DNA of 49,069 nucleotides from NCBI RefSeq assembly GCF_003002025.1, contig NZ_PVZB01000041.1, forward strand, positions 1-49,069, given 5' to 3'. Shown here in pieces: positions 16,191 through 25,132 of this stretch. The stretch's first letter is position 1. Each line of letters starts with the position of its first letter. The DNA is from Paraburkholderia sp. BL25I1N1 (lineage in GTDB: Bacteria; Pseudomonadota; Gammaproteobacteria; Burkholderiales; Burkholderiaceae). The position numbers were made by a program, and so were the translations under genes. The notes under the pieces were generated by a model. It did not search any database, was not told the origin of the DNA, and worked only from the letters and a program-made list of their open reading frames with translations.

Positions 16191-18473
16191 TTACTTCGCG
16201 TTCACCGCCTTGCGTGCGTTGGCCGAAGCCACTGCCGTCATATTGATGATCCGGCGCACGGTCGCCGCCGGCGTCAGGATGTGCACCGGCTTTTCCGCGC
16301 CCAGCAGGAACGGACCGACCGTCACGCCTTCGCCGCCGATCATCTTCAGCAGGTTGTACGTGATGTTCGCCGCTTCCACATTCGGCATGATCAACAGGTT
16401 GGCTTCGCCGGTCAGCGTCGTGCCCGGGAACGCAGCCTTGCGCACCGCTTCCGACAGTGCCGCATCGCCATGCATTTCACCGTCGATCTCGAGCGAGGGC
16501 GCACGTTCGGTAATCAGCTTGCGAGCCGCCGCCATGCGTTGCGACGACGACGACGGTGCGCTGCCGAAGTTCGAGTTCGACAGCAGCGCCACCTTCGGCG
16601 TGATACCGAACTTCTCCATCTCACCCGCGGCCAGCATCGTCATATCGGCGAGTTGCTCGGCGGTCGGCGTTTCGTTCACGTACGTATCGCAGATGAACAG
16701 ATTGCGGCCCGGCAGCATCAGCAGATTCATCGCGGCGAAGTTCTGCACGTTGTCCGCCTTGCCCAGCACTTGCTCGATGAACTTCAGATGCGCGTGGTAT
16801 TGGCCGATCATGCCGCAGATCATGCCGTCCGCTTCGCCAAGGCGCACGAGGATCGCGCCGATCAGCGTGTTGAACTTGCGCATCGCGGCCTTCGCCACGT
16901 CCGGCGTCACGCCTTCGCGCGCGCCAAGTTCGTGATAAGCCTGCCAGGATTTCTGATAGCGCGGATCGTCTTCCGGGTCGACGATTTCGAAGTCGTCGCC
17001 GCACTTGAGCTTCGAGCCCATCTTCTTCAGACGCATCTCGATCACCGACGGACGGCCGACCAGAATCGGCTTGGCGATCTTTTCCAGCAGCACGAATTGC
17101 GCGGCGCGCAGCACGCGCTCGTCTTCACCTTCGGCGAACACGATACGCGCCGGTTCCGACTTGGCGGCCGCGAACACCGGGCGCATCACCATGCCCGTGC
17201 GATACACCGTCGTGCCGAGTTCTTCGCGATACGCGTCCATGTCCTTGATCGGACGAGTCGCTACGCCCGAATCCATCGCCGCTTGCGCGACGGCCGGCGC
17301 GATCTTGATGATCAGGCGCGGGTCGAACGGCTTCGGAATCAGGTACTCCGGGCCGAATTCCAGCGAGTGGCCTTCGTATGCCTTCGCGACTTCATCGCCC
17401 TGATCGGTTTCTTCGGCCAGTTCGGCGATCGCGCGCACGCAGGCGAGCTTCATTTCTTCCGTGATCGTGGTGGCGCCGACATCCAGCGCGCCGCGGAAGA
17501 TGAACGGGAAGCACAACACGTTGTTGACCTGGTTCGGATAGTCCGAACGGCCGGTCGCGATGATGCAGTCCGGGCGAACCTTCTTGGCGTCTTCCGGACG
17601 GATTTCCGGTTCCGGATTGGCCAGCGCCAGAATGAGCGGTTGCGTGCCCATTTCGGCGACCATCTCCGGCTTCAGCACACCGGCGCTCGAGCAGCCGAGG
17701 AACACATCGGCGCCGCGAATCGCGTCGGCCAGCGTGCGCGCCTCGGTGTTCGCCGCGTAACGTTCCTTCGAGGGATCGAGGTTGCCGCGGCCTTCGTAGA
17801 TCACGCCCTTGGAGTCGGTGACGAGAACGTTCTTCTTCGACAGGCCCAGGTTCACCAGCAGGTCCAGACACGCAATCGCGGCCGCACCCGCACCCGAACA
17901 CACCAGCTTCACTTCGTCGAGCTTCTTGCCCACCACCTTCAGGCCGTTCAGGATCGCCGCCGAAGCGATGATCGCGGTGCCGTGCTGATCGTCGTGGAAG
18001 ACCGGAATCTTCATACGCTCACGCAGCTTCTTCTCGATGTAGAAGCATTCGGGCGCCTTGATGTCTTCGAGGTTGATGCCGCCGAGCGTGGGCTCCAGCA
18101 TCGCGATGGCTTCGACCAGCTTGTCCGGATCGGACTCGGCGAGTTCGATGTCGAACACGTCGATGCCCGCGAACTTCTTGAAGAGACAGCCCTTGCCTTC
18201 CATCACCGGCTTCGCGGCGAGCGGGCCGATGTTGCCGAGGCCGAGCACGGCCGTGCCATTCGTGATCACGCCGACCAGGTTGCCGCGCGAGGTGTACTTC
18301 TGCGCGTCGAGCGGCTCGTCGTAGATCGCCATACAGGCCGCGGCGACGCCCGGCGAGTACGCCAGCGACAAATCGAGCTGGTTCGACAACGGCTTGGTGG
18401 GGGTGACCGAAATTTTGCCGGGCTTCGGATTCTGGTGGTATGCGAGAGCGCTTTGCTTAAGTTGTTCGTCCAT
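16191..18473 (-). CDS. maeB: NADP-dependent malic enzyme with phosphotransacetylase-like domain
   Basis: A 760-residue enzyme that converts malate to pyruvate and CO2 with NADP reduction. The N-terminal catalytic part (about 1-420) shows SLAYSPGVA, GLGNIGPLA, VFHDDQHGTA with the metal and malate residues, and a nucleotide-binding CSGAGAAAIACL. The C-terminal part (about 430-760) resembles phosphate acetyltransferase, with FAEGEDERVLRAAQ and SNSNFGSAPSS; in MaeB it is regulatory, binding acetyl-CoA. The ATG at 18473 gives the canonical MDEQLKQSALAYH start; an extension of 21 residues is possible but unlikely. Single gene. Confidence 0.95.
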   Translation of the reverse strand: MDEQLKQSALAYHQNPKPGKISVTPTKPLSNQLDLSLAYSPGVAAACMAIYDEPLDAQKYTSRGNLVGVITNGTAVLGLGNIGPLAAKPVMEGKGCLFKKFAGIDVFDIELAESDPDKLVEAIAMLEPTLGGINLEDIKAPECFYIEKKLRERMKIPVFHDDQHGTAIIASAAILNGLKVVGKKLDEVKLVCSGAGAAAIACLDLLVNLGLSKKNVLVTDSKGVIYEGRGNLDPSKERYAANTEARTLADAIRGADVFLGCSSAGVLKPEMVAEMGTQPLILALANPEPEIRPEDAKKVRPDCIIATGRSDYPNQVNNVLCFPFIFRGALDVGATTITEEMKLACVRAIAELAEETDQGDEVAKAYEGHSLEFGPEYLIPKPFDPRLIIKIAPAVAQAAMDSGVATRPIKDMDAYREELGTTVYRTGMVMRPVFAAAKSEPARIVFAEGEDERVLRAAQFVLLEKIAKPILVGRPSVIEMRLKKMGSKLKCGDDFEIVDPEDDPRYQKSWQAYHELGAREGVTPDVAKAAMRKFNTLIGAILVRLGEADGMICGMIGQYHAHLKFIEQVLGKADNVQNFAAMNLLMLPGRNLFICDTYVNETPTAEQLADMTMLAAGEMEKFGITPKVALLSNSNFGSAPSSSSQRMAAARKLITERAPSLEIDGEMHGDAALSEAVRKAAFPGTTLTGEANLLIMPNVEAANITYNLLKMIGGEGVTVGPFLLGAEKPVHILTPAATVRRIINMTAVASANARKAVNAK

Positions 18474-18786
18474 TTTTTGGCCTGCGAGACGTAAGTAATT
18501 GGGCCCGGCACACCGCACCGTCAGCGTCGCGTGCATCTATCGAATGGATAATCGATTGAGGCGGTTTTCGCTTGCGCCGGTTGGGCGCCGCGTCGAACCT
18601 CACCGGAGGACAGGACGATGCGGAGTGCTTCGCGGGTCGGTTAGTGTACACCCCGAACGAGACGATGCACCGACCGGTTAACCATGCTCACCATCGGCGA
18701 AACAGCACGTGCGCATTGCTGCGGCGCCGCATTCGACGGCCTCGTTGCGGCTTGTCATTCGCAGGTCATGGACCGGCCGTTCGCAC
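18474..18786. other. Gene-free stretch before maeB
   Basis: Contains the presumed minus-strand maeB promoter; TACACT (AGTGTA on plus, 18643-18648) is a possible -10 but no good -35 is seen. CACCGACCGGTTAAC near 18669 resembles half of the paa operator. I see no supported coding region. Confidence 0.4.
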
Positions 18787-20028
18787 TCACTCGAGCTCGG
18801 CGCCGCGTCGTTCGGGAATCAGGAAAAGTGTCGCGAAGATGTCGAGCAGGTAAATCGAAGCGAGCAAAGCGAGCGCCGCGCCGAACGAATAGCGCGCGGC
18901 CAAGGCGCCCACCACCACTGGTCCGAAACCGCCCACCGCGCGGCCGGCATTGAACAGCACGTTCTGCGCAGTGGCGCGCGCATCGGTCGGATAAAGCTCG
19001 GAGATCAGCGCACCGTAACCGCCGATCATGCCGTTGACGAAGACGCCCATCGCCGCCCCGCCTATCAGTAACGCCATCGGCGTGCTCAGGTGAGCGTAGA
19101 CGAACACCATCACCATCGCGCCCGCCTGATAGAACAGAAATGCCGGCTTGCGGCCGAAGCGGTCGGCGGCGATGCCGAACAGCCAGATGCCGCACGCCAT
19201 GCCGAGAATCGTCGCGGCGGTCCACAGTCCGGATTTGGTCAGCGAATAGCCGAAGGTTTTGGACAGATAGCTCGGCAGCCAGATCATCAGACCGTAGTAG
19301 CCAAAGTTCTGGACCGAACAGAGAATTGCCACGCCAATGCTCGCGCGCGTGGTACGGCCGTCCGTCACCAGCAATTTCAGCGGCAGCTTGCGCATGCCGC
19401 GCGCCACGCGCTCGGTAAACAGCGCCGGTTCTTCGACGCGGCGCCGCACGAAGAACGACACCACCGCCGGCAACAGGCCGAGCGCGAACATGCCGCGCCA
19501 GCCGATCACCGGCAACAGCATCGGCGTGAGCAATGCCGCCGCCAACACGCCGAGTTGCCACCCCAAGCCGACATACGACGACACGCGCGCCCGCTGCGAC
19601 GCCGGCCACGCTTCGGCCACCAGCGTCATACCGATGCCGAACTCGCCGCCGAGCCCGATTCCGGCAATGGTCCGGTAGGCCAGCAGATCGGCATAGCCTT
19701 GCGCCAGCGCGCACAAGCCGGTGAACACGGCGAAGATCAGAATCGTCCAAGTCAGCATGCGCACACGGCCGAAATAGTCGCTCAGCACGCCGAAGATCAA
19801 CCCGCCCGCCACCGCGCCGATCAGCGTCCAGGTGACGAGCAAGCCGGCCTGCGCCGAGCTCAGATGCAGATCGGCGGCAATCACCGGCAGCATGAAGCCG
19901 AGGATCAGCAGATCGAACCCGTCCATCGCGTAGCCGAGCACCGAGGCGATCAACGCCCGGCCGGCATAGCCACTTCTCACGGATGCGCGGGGTTCGGTCG
20001 CGAAGGGAGCGAGGTTCATTGAAAGCAT
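18787..20028 (-). CDS. MFS transporter, aromatic acid:H+ symporter-like
   Basis: A 413-residue inner-membrane carrier with about 12 hydrophobic segments. The first helix holds DGFDLLILGFMLPVI, the D-G-F-D pattern of the AAHS branch. Loop 2-3 has GVLSDYFGRVRML and the mid-protein loop has GIAADRFGRKPAF, the two MFS signature loops. GIGLGGEFGIG in helix 4-5 is also typical of this branch. Aromatic or other carboxylates are plausible substrates but not determined here. The start could be 20028 or 20019; the latter has GGA at a better distance. Monocistronic, divergent from pyrE. Confidence 0.88.
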   Translation of the reverse strand: MLSMNLAPFATEPRASVRSGYAGRALIASVLGYAMDGFDLLILGFMLPVIAADLHLSSAQAGLLVTWTLIGAVAGGLIFGVLSDYFGRVRMLTWTILIFAVFTGLCALAQGYADLLAYRTIAGIGLGGEFGIGMTLVAEAWPASQRARVSSYVGLGWQLGVLAAALLTPMLLPVIGWRGMFALGLLPAVVSFFVRRRVEEPALFTERVARGMRKLPLKLLVTDGRTTRASIGVAILCSVQNFGYYGLMIWLPSYLSKTFGYSLTKSGLWTAATILGMACGIWLFGIAADRFGRKPAFLFYQAGAMVMVFVYAHLSTPMALLIGGAAMGVFVNGMIGGYGALISELYPTDARATAQNVLFNAGRAVGGFGPVVVGALAARYSFGAALALLASIYLLDIFATLFLIPERRGAELE

Positions 20029-20394
20029 TCCGTAGGTCGAATGGGCGGCAACGGCGGCAAGCGCCCAAGAAATTCGCGTGAGTGTAAAGGCGCCCCCAAC
20101 GGCCCACAAGCGAACCAAAAAGCACTCGTCGAGGCGAGCGCCCAGCGCGGCCCTTCGGTCCCCGGTAAGCTCGCTGGAGGCGTCCGTTATGACCGTCATT
20201 CGCCGTCGCCACGCACGAGAGGCTCCTCGGAAGGGCCTGTTTCGGGTAAAATGTCGGCCTACGCGCGCAGCAAAAACCGGCCTGCACTCCACTGACCGGC
20301 CGCGTATTCCGCCCAGCATGGCGCGGAATACCACGCTTGCTGCGCCACCGGGCCCCGCGCCCGCTTCTCCCCGCTCACACCCAAGGATCCGCCC
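20029..20394. other. Divergent gap between MFS gene and pyrE
   Basis: TAAAAT (20247-20252) is a good plus-strand -10 for pyrE without a clear -35. A hairpin lies further on in the leader at 20304-20331. No coding region is supported. Confidence 0.4.
20304..20331 (+). other. Hairpin in the pyrE leader
   Basis: GTATTCCGC / GCGGAATAC makes a perfect 9-bp stem around a 10-nt loop, 63 bp before the pyrE start. No U-tract follows, so it is not a simple terminator. It could be an attenuation or mRNA stability element. Confidence 0.45.
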
Positions 20395-21081
20395 ATGACA
20401 GGCTTCGATCGCCAGACGATCTCCGACACGACCGCCAAAATGCTGCTCGAAGTGCAAGCCGTGCACTTCAACGCGGAGAAACCGTACATTTTCACGTCCG
20501 GCTGGGCGAGCCCGGTTTATATCGATTGCCGCAAGCTGATCTCGTATCCGCGCGTGCGCCGCGGCCTGATGGAAATGGCCGAGACCACGATCCTGCGCGA
20601 CGTCGGCTATGAGCAGATCGACGCGGTCGCCGGCGGCGAAACCGCCGGCATCCCGTTCGCCGCATGGCTGTCCGATCGCCTGATGGTGCCCATGCAATAC
20701 GTGCGCAAGAAGCCGAAGGGTTTCGGCCGTAACGCGCAGATCGAAGGCCTGCTGACCGAAGGTCAACGCGTGCTGCTGGTCGAAGACCTGACCACGGACA
20801 GCCGCAGCAAGATCAACTTCATCAACGCGCTGCGCACCGCCGGCGCCACGGTGAACCACTGCTTCGTGCTGTTCCACTACAACATCTTCAAGGAAAGCGT
20901 GTCGGTGCTGAAAGACATCGACGTCGATCTGCACGCGCTTGCCACGTGGTGGGACGTGTTGCGCGTCGCGAAGGAAAACAAGTACTTCGACACCAAGACG
21001 CTCGACGAAGTGGAAAAATTCCTGCACGCGCCGGCCGAGTGGTCGGCTGCGCACGGCGGCGCAACCTCGACGCCGCAGTAA
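20395..21081 (+). CDS. pyrE: Orotate phosphoribosyltransferase
   Basis: A 228-residue enzyme that joins orotate and PRPP to give orotidine 5'-phosphate in de novo pyrimidine synthesis. The PRPP-binding motif VLLVEDLTTDSRSK (around 126-139, with the acidic pair ED) and the active-site loop RKKPKGFGRNAQIEG are clear. GGETAGIPFA near residue 80 is also conserved. Length is typical. It lies alone, with a strong terminator after the stop. Confidence 0.96.
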   Translation: MTGFDRQTISDTTAKMLLEVQAVHFNAEKPYIFTSGWASPVYIDCRKLISYPRVRRGLMEMAETTILRDVGYEQIDAVAGGETAGIPFAAWLSDRLMVPMQYVRKKPKGFGRNAQIEGLLTEGQRVLLVEDLTTDSRSKINFINALRTAGATVNHCFVLFHYNIFKESVSVLKDIDVDLHALATWWDVLRVAKENKYFDTKTLDEVEKFLHAPAEWSAAHGGATSTPQ

Positions 21082-21108
21082 GCTTCGCCGCCTCGCGCGG
21101 ATCGAATA

Positions 21109-21143
21109 AAAAGGGCGCCTGTCTTATCGACAGGCGCCCTTTT
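21109..21143 (+). terminator. Terminator after pyrE (bidirectional)
   Basis: AAAAGGGCGCCTGTC, loop TTATC, GACAGGCGCCCTTTT: a perfect stem flanked by A and T tracts. It can also end the minus-strand response-regulator gene at 21174. Confidence 0.92.
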
Positions 21144-21173
21144 CTATTTTTGCCTTAGGCCTCGCGTGCGACC

Positions 21174-21863
21174 TTAAGACGCTCCGCTGTTGTCTTCGGT
21201 GGAATGCGACGACAGGTTCAGCAAGCCATTACTCTGCGCGTACTGGAACAGTTCGGAATCCCGTTCGATGCCGAGCTTGCGCATGGCCGTGTTCTTCTGC
21301 GTGCTGATGGTCTTGATGCTGCGGTTAAGGTGCTCCGATATCTCCTTGATCGTCATGCCCGACACGAACAGGCGCACCACTTCCAACTCTCGTTTCGACA
21401 ACATCACTTCGTCGTTCTTGCCACCCGCATTCATGCGCAATGTATCGAGCGAGGCTTTCACCGACGGGCTCATATATTCCAGGTTGCGGCTGACGTGCTG
21501 CACCGCGAGCCCGATGTGGCTGAGATCGTCCGACTTGTTGACGACGGATGTGACACCGAGTTCGCTCAGCCGCTTGAGCAACGCAGCGTTCTCGAGCATC
21601 GTCAGGACGACGATGGGAAGCTTGGGAAAATTGCGGCGCAGATAGCCGATCAGCGGCAAACCGTCGCCGTATTGACCGCCAGGCATTGCCAGATCCGTGA
21701 CGAGCACGTCACAGGCAATGGTCTGCAGCACCTTGATCAACTCGGTTGACTGCCGCGCACGCGCGACGACCTGTAGACCGGGAAACTTGAGCAAAGCCTG
21801 TTCGGCGCCGAACAAAATAACCGGATGGTCGTCAGCGACCACAACCCTGACTGGATCTTGCAT
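21174..21863 (-). CDS. NarL/RcsB-type response regulator
   Basis: A 229-residue two-component regulator. The receiver domain (1-125) has Asp11/Asp12, phospho-acceptor Asp57 (VLVTDLAMPG), the VLTM switch segment and the conserved Lys in VVNKSD. The LuxR-type helix-turn-helix follows (about 158-215: SKRELEVVRLFVSGMTIKEI then SIKTISTQK). The ATG at 21863 is preferred over 21908 because GGGGAGGG lies just before it and the receiver begins at once. RcsB-like sequence suggests surface or motility control, but no sensor kinase is nearby, so the signal is unknown. Confidence 0.9.
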   Translation of the reverse strand: MQDPVRVVVADDHPVILFGAEQALLKFPGLQVVARARQSTELIKVLQTIACDVLVTDLAMPGGQYGDGLPLIGYLRRNFPKLPIVVLTMLENAALLKRLSELGVTSVVNKSDDLSHIGLAVQHVSRNLEYMSPSVKASLDTLRMNAGGKNDEVMLSKRELEVVRLFVSGMTIKEISEHLNRSIKTISTQKNTAMRKLGIERDSELFQYAQSNGLLNLSSHSTEDNSGAS

Positions 21864-22128
21864 TGCCCTCCCCTCGACAGATGAACCACTCTGCAAAACT
21901 TCCGACATGTCTTACGTATTCTAGATGCTGAAACGGGTAAGGGCGCGGGCTGCCTCCGCGCGGAAAATTCCTCCGACTATAGCCGATTCTGGTCTGCAAA
22001 TCCCACCAGGCGGCAACAATGATGCGTCGTAGAGCTAATGTTAGACTTGGATCGACCTTGAGGCACAAAATAGGGACAATAACCATCGCGAGGATAACCG
22101 CCTCGCGCCCTCACAGGAGAACCGGCAC

Positions 22129-22731
22129 ATGCGCTCGCGTTGCCTGGTTGTTTCGATTGCTTCGCCGTTCCGCCGTCTGCCGTCGTTCCCTTGCGCCATG
22201 CTGGGCCTCGCGCTTCTGGCCGCGCATGGGCCTTATGCTCTTGCCGAAGGCGCGTTTGCGCTGACCAGCGCGAGCTTCCGCGCGGGCGGCACCGTGGCGG
22301 ACGCTCAAGTTTTCAATCAGGACGACTGCAAAGGCGGCAACCGCTCACCGCAGCTTTCGTGGCACGACGCGCCGCCCGGCACGCGCGGCTTCGCGGTCAC
22401 CATGTTCGATCAGGATGCGCCGGGCCGCGGCTGGTGGCACTGGTCGGTGGCGGGCATTCCCGCCACGGTCAACAGCTTGCCGGAAAACGCTAGTTCTTCC
22501 GGCTTCCTCAGCAAACTAGGCGCGGTCGAAGCACGCAACGACTTCGATACCGACGGCTATGGCGGCCCGTGTCCGCCGCCGGGCAAGCCGCATCGCTACA
22601 TCATCACCGTTTATGCACTCAGCACCGTCGACCTGCGCCTTGCCCAAGGCCGTCCCGCGCTGATGTTCGATCATGAGATCGGCACCGCCACGCTCGGCTT
22701 TGCGCGGATGGTGGTCAATTACGGGCGCTGA
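22129..22731 (+). CDS. Secreted YbhB/YbcL-type (PEBP family) protein
   Basis: A 200-residue protein with an N-terminal signal segment (about 1-39, arginine-rich then hydrophobic ALLAAHGPYALA). The mature part has the PEBP hallmarks: FNQDDCKGGNRSPQLSW near the start, FAVTMFDQDAPGRGWWHW (the DPD-type anion pocket) and YGGPCPPPGKPHRY (the GxPPPG-like loop). Bacterial members are called Raf-kinase-inhibitor-like by homology only; the ligand and role are not established. AGGAGA precedes the start. It stands alone. Confidence 0.9.
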   Translation: MRSRCLVVSIASPFRRLPSFPCAMLGLALLAAHGPYALAEGAFALTSASFRAGGTVADAQVFNQDDCKGGNRSPQLSWHDAPPGTRGFAVTMFDQDAPGRGWWHWSVAGIPATVNSLPENASSSGFLSKLGAVEARNDFDTDGYGGPCPPPGKPHRYIITVYALSTVDLRLAQGRPALMFDHEIGTATLGFARMVVNYGR

Positions 22732-22934
22732 TCGCGCGCATTGCGGTACAGCCGGTCGCATGAAAACCGCGCCGCTGCGGCTGGCGTACGGCTTGCGTCG
22801 TATTGCCGCCCGCGCGGGAATTCTGTCATCGGCGCACGTAAGGTGCGGCCTGGCAGGTTGCGGCGTGCTCACCGCCGCGGGTGCGCACCACTGCCGTGCT
22901 CGACCCATCCTCTTTCACTTTGCTGGAGCGTCTC

Positions 22935-23507
22935 ATGTCGAAGATCGTCATCGTTTATCACAGCGGCTACGGCCACACGAAGAAAGCCGCCGAGTCCGTG
23001 CTGGCTGGCGCCCTCGAAGCCGGCGCGGACGCGAGACTGTTGCCGGTCGGCGAGATCGACGATGCAGCGTGGGCCGAACTGGCCGCGGCAGACGCCATCA
23101 TTTTCGGTGCGCCGACCTACATGGGCGGCCCTTCCGCCGACTTCAAAAAATTCGCCGATGCAAGCTCGAAGCCGTGGCTCGAGCAGGCGTGGAAGGACAA
23201 GATCGCGGCCGGCTTCACCAACTCCGCGACCATGAACGGCGACAAGTTCGCGACGATCCAGTACTTCGTCACGCTGGCCATGCAGCACGGCATGATCTGG
23301 GCAGGCACCGGCATGATGCCGTCCAACACCAAGGCGGCGACTCGCGACGACCTGAACTATGTGGGCGGCTCGACCGGCCTGCTCACCCAGTCACCGGCCG
23401 ACGCTTCGCCAGAAGAAGCGCCGCCAGCCGGCGATCTCGAAACAGCACGGATGTTCGGCGCACGCGTGGCCGCGGTCACGGCGCGCTGGATCGCCGCGGC
23501 CCACTGA
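22935..23507 (+). CDS. Flavodoxin-like NAD(P)H:quinone oxidoreductase (WrbA-like)
   Basis: A 190-residue flavodoxin-fold protein. The FMN phosphate loop is seen at the start (VYHSGYGHTKKAAESV, residues 6-21) and the ring-binding loop in FGAPTYMGGPSADFKKF (about 57-73). GSTGLLTQSP is a third FMN-contact segment. Such proteins reduce quinones by two electrons and guard against redox cycling. It is somewhat shorter than classical WrbA, so a broader flavodoxin-family name is safe. The ATG at 22935 gives the canonical MSKIVIVYHS start. Confidence 0.85.
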   Translation: MSKIVIVYHSGYGHTKKAAESVLAGALEAGADARLLPVGEIDDAAWAELAAADAIIFGAPTYMGGPSADFKKFADASSKPWLEQAWKDKIAAGFTNSATMNGDKFATIQYFVTLAMQHGMIWAGTGMMPSNTKAATRDDLNYVGGSTGLLTQSPADASPEEAPPAGDLETARMFGARVAAVTARWIAAAH

Positions 23508-23692
23508 CGCGCCGACTGCCGCGATCCGGCCGGCATCGGCTGGCATCTACCGCGTAACAGGTCACGCCGATGTCATGTTCGGCGTGCATCGTCGTTTTTT
23601 TCACCCCTTTTGCGCGTCCGGCGCCATCACGTCATAAAATGACGTTCCGGCGCGGTGTCGCGCCCCGTTTCCAGCAAGCCAGTGAGAGCGAG

Positions 23693-24640
23693 ATGAGCAC
23701 GAAAGTTTTTGTCGACGGACAGGAAGGCACGACCGGACTGAAGATTTTTGAATACCTGTCGCAACGCGCCGACGTAGAGATCCTGCGTATCGAAGAAGCG
23801 AAGCGCAAGGACCTCGAAGAGCGCCGTCGTCTCATCAACGCGTCGGACGTCACGTTCCTGTGCCTGCCGGATGTCGCCTCGCGTGAATCCGCTTCGCTGG
23901 TCGAGAACGATCGCACGGTGCTGATCGATGCTAGCACCGCGTTCCGCACGTCCGCCGACTGGGCTTACGGCTTGCCCGAACTGGCCCGCTCGCAACGCGA
24001 GCGTCTGCGCACGGCGAAACGCATTGCCGTGCCGGGCTGCCACGCTTCGGCCTTCGTGCTCGCCATGCGTCCGCTGGTCGAGGCCGGCGTGGTGGCGCCC
24101 GAGTTCGCTGCGCACGCTTACTCGATCACCGGCTACAGCGGCGGCGGCAAGAAAATGATTGCCGACTACGAAGCCGGCGGCAACGACAAGCTCAAAAGCC
24201 CGCGTCCGTACGCGCTCGGTCTCACGCACAAGCATCTGCCGGAAATGGCCGCGCATACCGGCCTGAAGTCGGCGCCGATCTTTACGCCGATCGTGGGCGA
24301 TTTCTATAAGGGTCTCGCGGTCACCACGTTCTTCTCGCCGAACCAGTTGGCCAAGAAAGCCACGCCGCAAGACGTGCAGGCGCTGTTCGCCGAGTACTAC
24401 GCGGGTGAGGCGTTTGTGCACGTCGCACCGTTCGACGCGGAAGCGAACCTCGACAGCGGCTTCTTCGACGTGCAGGCGAACAACGACACAAACCGGGTCG
24501 ACCTGTTCGTATTCGGCAACGAAGAACGCTTCGTGACCGTCGCGCGTCTGGACAATCTGGGCAAGGGCGCGTCGGGCGCGGCGATTCAGTGCATGAACCT
24601 CGCGATCGGCGCCGCTGAGGAAAGCGGCTTGAAACGCTAA
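23693..24640 (+). CDS. argC: N-acetyl-gamma-glutamyl-phosphate reductase, short type
   Basis: A 315-residue enzyme of arginine synthesis that reduces N-acetyl-glutamyl phosphate with NADPH to the semialdehyde. The nucleotide loop is VDGQEGTTGLKIFEYL (8-23). The active-site cysteine is in VPGCHASAF, and THKHLPEM holds the conserved histidine. The length and the GQEGTTG loop mark the shorter argC class (type 2). The start at 23693 is chosen over a longer frame that begins in non-coding sequence. A terminator follows directly. Confidence 0.94.
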   Translation: MSTKVFVDGQEGTTGLKIFEYLSQRADVEILRIEEAKRKDLEERRRLINASDVTFLCLPDVASRESASLVENDRTVLIDASTAFRTSADWAYGLPELARSQRERLRTAKRIAVPGCHASAFVLAMRPLVEAGVVAPEFAAHAYSITGYSGGGKKMIADYEAGGNDKLKSPRPYALGLTHKHLPEMAAHTGLKSAPIFTPIVGDFYKGLAVTTFFSPNQLAKKATPQDVQALFAEYYAGEAFVHVAPFDAEANLDSGFFDVQANNDTNRVDLFVFGNEERFVTVARLDNLGKGASGAAIQCMNLAIGAAEESGLKR

Positions 24641-24682
24641 TCAGTTTGCAATCGCGGACGGTAATTCGCCGTCAATCAATTG

Positions 24683-24716
24683 AAAGGCCGGTCTGCAAAA
24701 GACCGGCCTTTTTGTT
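24683..24716 (+). terminator. Terminator after argC
   Basis: AAAGGCCGGTCT, loop GCAAA, AGACCGGCCTTT then TTGTTTT. A 12-bp perfect stem with a T-rich tail. Confidence 0.93.
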
Positions 24717-24854
24717 TTAAATACGCACCATTCAAAATTCCCTTTCCGTGATTTATCAGTAGTAGCCCGTATTTCTTAAAAAATAAAAATCGGACTATCC
24801 AACAATCCGCCGGTAATTCATTCCGGATATCGACGCAGGGCGCATAGTTTTCCG

Positions 24855-24870
24855 CCTAGGGAAACTCCGG
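24855..24870 (-). promoter_or_regulatory. Candidate regulatory motif, copy 3
   Basis: Minus-strand CCGGAGTTTCCCTAGG resembles copy 1 (CGGGTTTTCCCTAGTG), sharing the core TTTCCCTAG. It lies 8 bp from the palindrome at 24879. Confidence 0.35.
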
Positions 24871-24878
24871 ATTTTTTC

Positions 24879-24894
24879 GCGAACGGTCGTTCGC
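24879..24894. promoter_or_regulatory. Palindromic operator candidate
   Basis: GCGAACG-GT-CGTTCGC is a perfect palindrome with 7-bp arms and a 2-bp centre, the shape of a TetR-type operator. It lies 238 bp before the first lipoprotein gene. The cognate regulator is not evident in this window. Confidence 0.5.
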
Positions 24895-25132
24895 AGATGA
24901 TAGAGCCATTTTGCCCGAAGCCTTACCTGGAAAGGGAGTGCGACGAAACAACGTTGCCGCCATTCAGGCCAAAAATCCTTTTTCGTTTAAAAGACCCGCA
25001 GACGTCCACGCGGTGCGCGTGCGCCAAAAATTGCGCTGTTTGAATCGGTCTTTTTAGACGGCTCATTCAATTGACAGCCATTATCCGCGCAGCGAAATTA
25101 GTTCGCACAATTACATGAAGGGAGACAGCTGC

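Larger units (their letters stand above)
24717..25132 (+). promoter_or_regulatory. Long AT-rich leader of the lipoprotein/OmpW operon
   Basis: About 415 bp without a gene and lower in GC than the flanks. It holds motif copy 3 and a 16-bp palindrome in its first half. TTGACA at 25071-25076 is a consensus -35, but the -10 that would fit (near 25094-25100) is poor. No coding region is supported. Confidence 0.5.

Noticed and set aside
16281..18494. Long plus-strand frame (737 codons) opposite maeB
   Set aside because: Arg/His-rich low-information translation; maeB on the minus strand accounts for the coding signal.
18665..18685. Second PaaR-type operator near maeB
   Set aside because: Only the left half (ACCGACCGGT) matches; the right half reads TAAC instead of CGGT, so it is not a full palindrome.
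25071..25100. Sigma70 promoter with TTGACA before lipoprotein A
   Set aside because: The -35 is perfect but the sequence at the -10 distance (GAAATT/AAATTA) is poor; listed only as a remark.
24717..25132. Riboswitch in the long lipoprotein-operon leader
   Set aside because: I could not match a known aptamer core and see no terminator or SD-sequestering hairpin close to the start.
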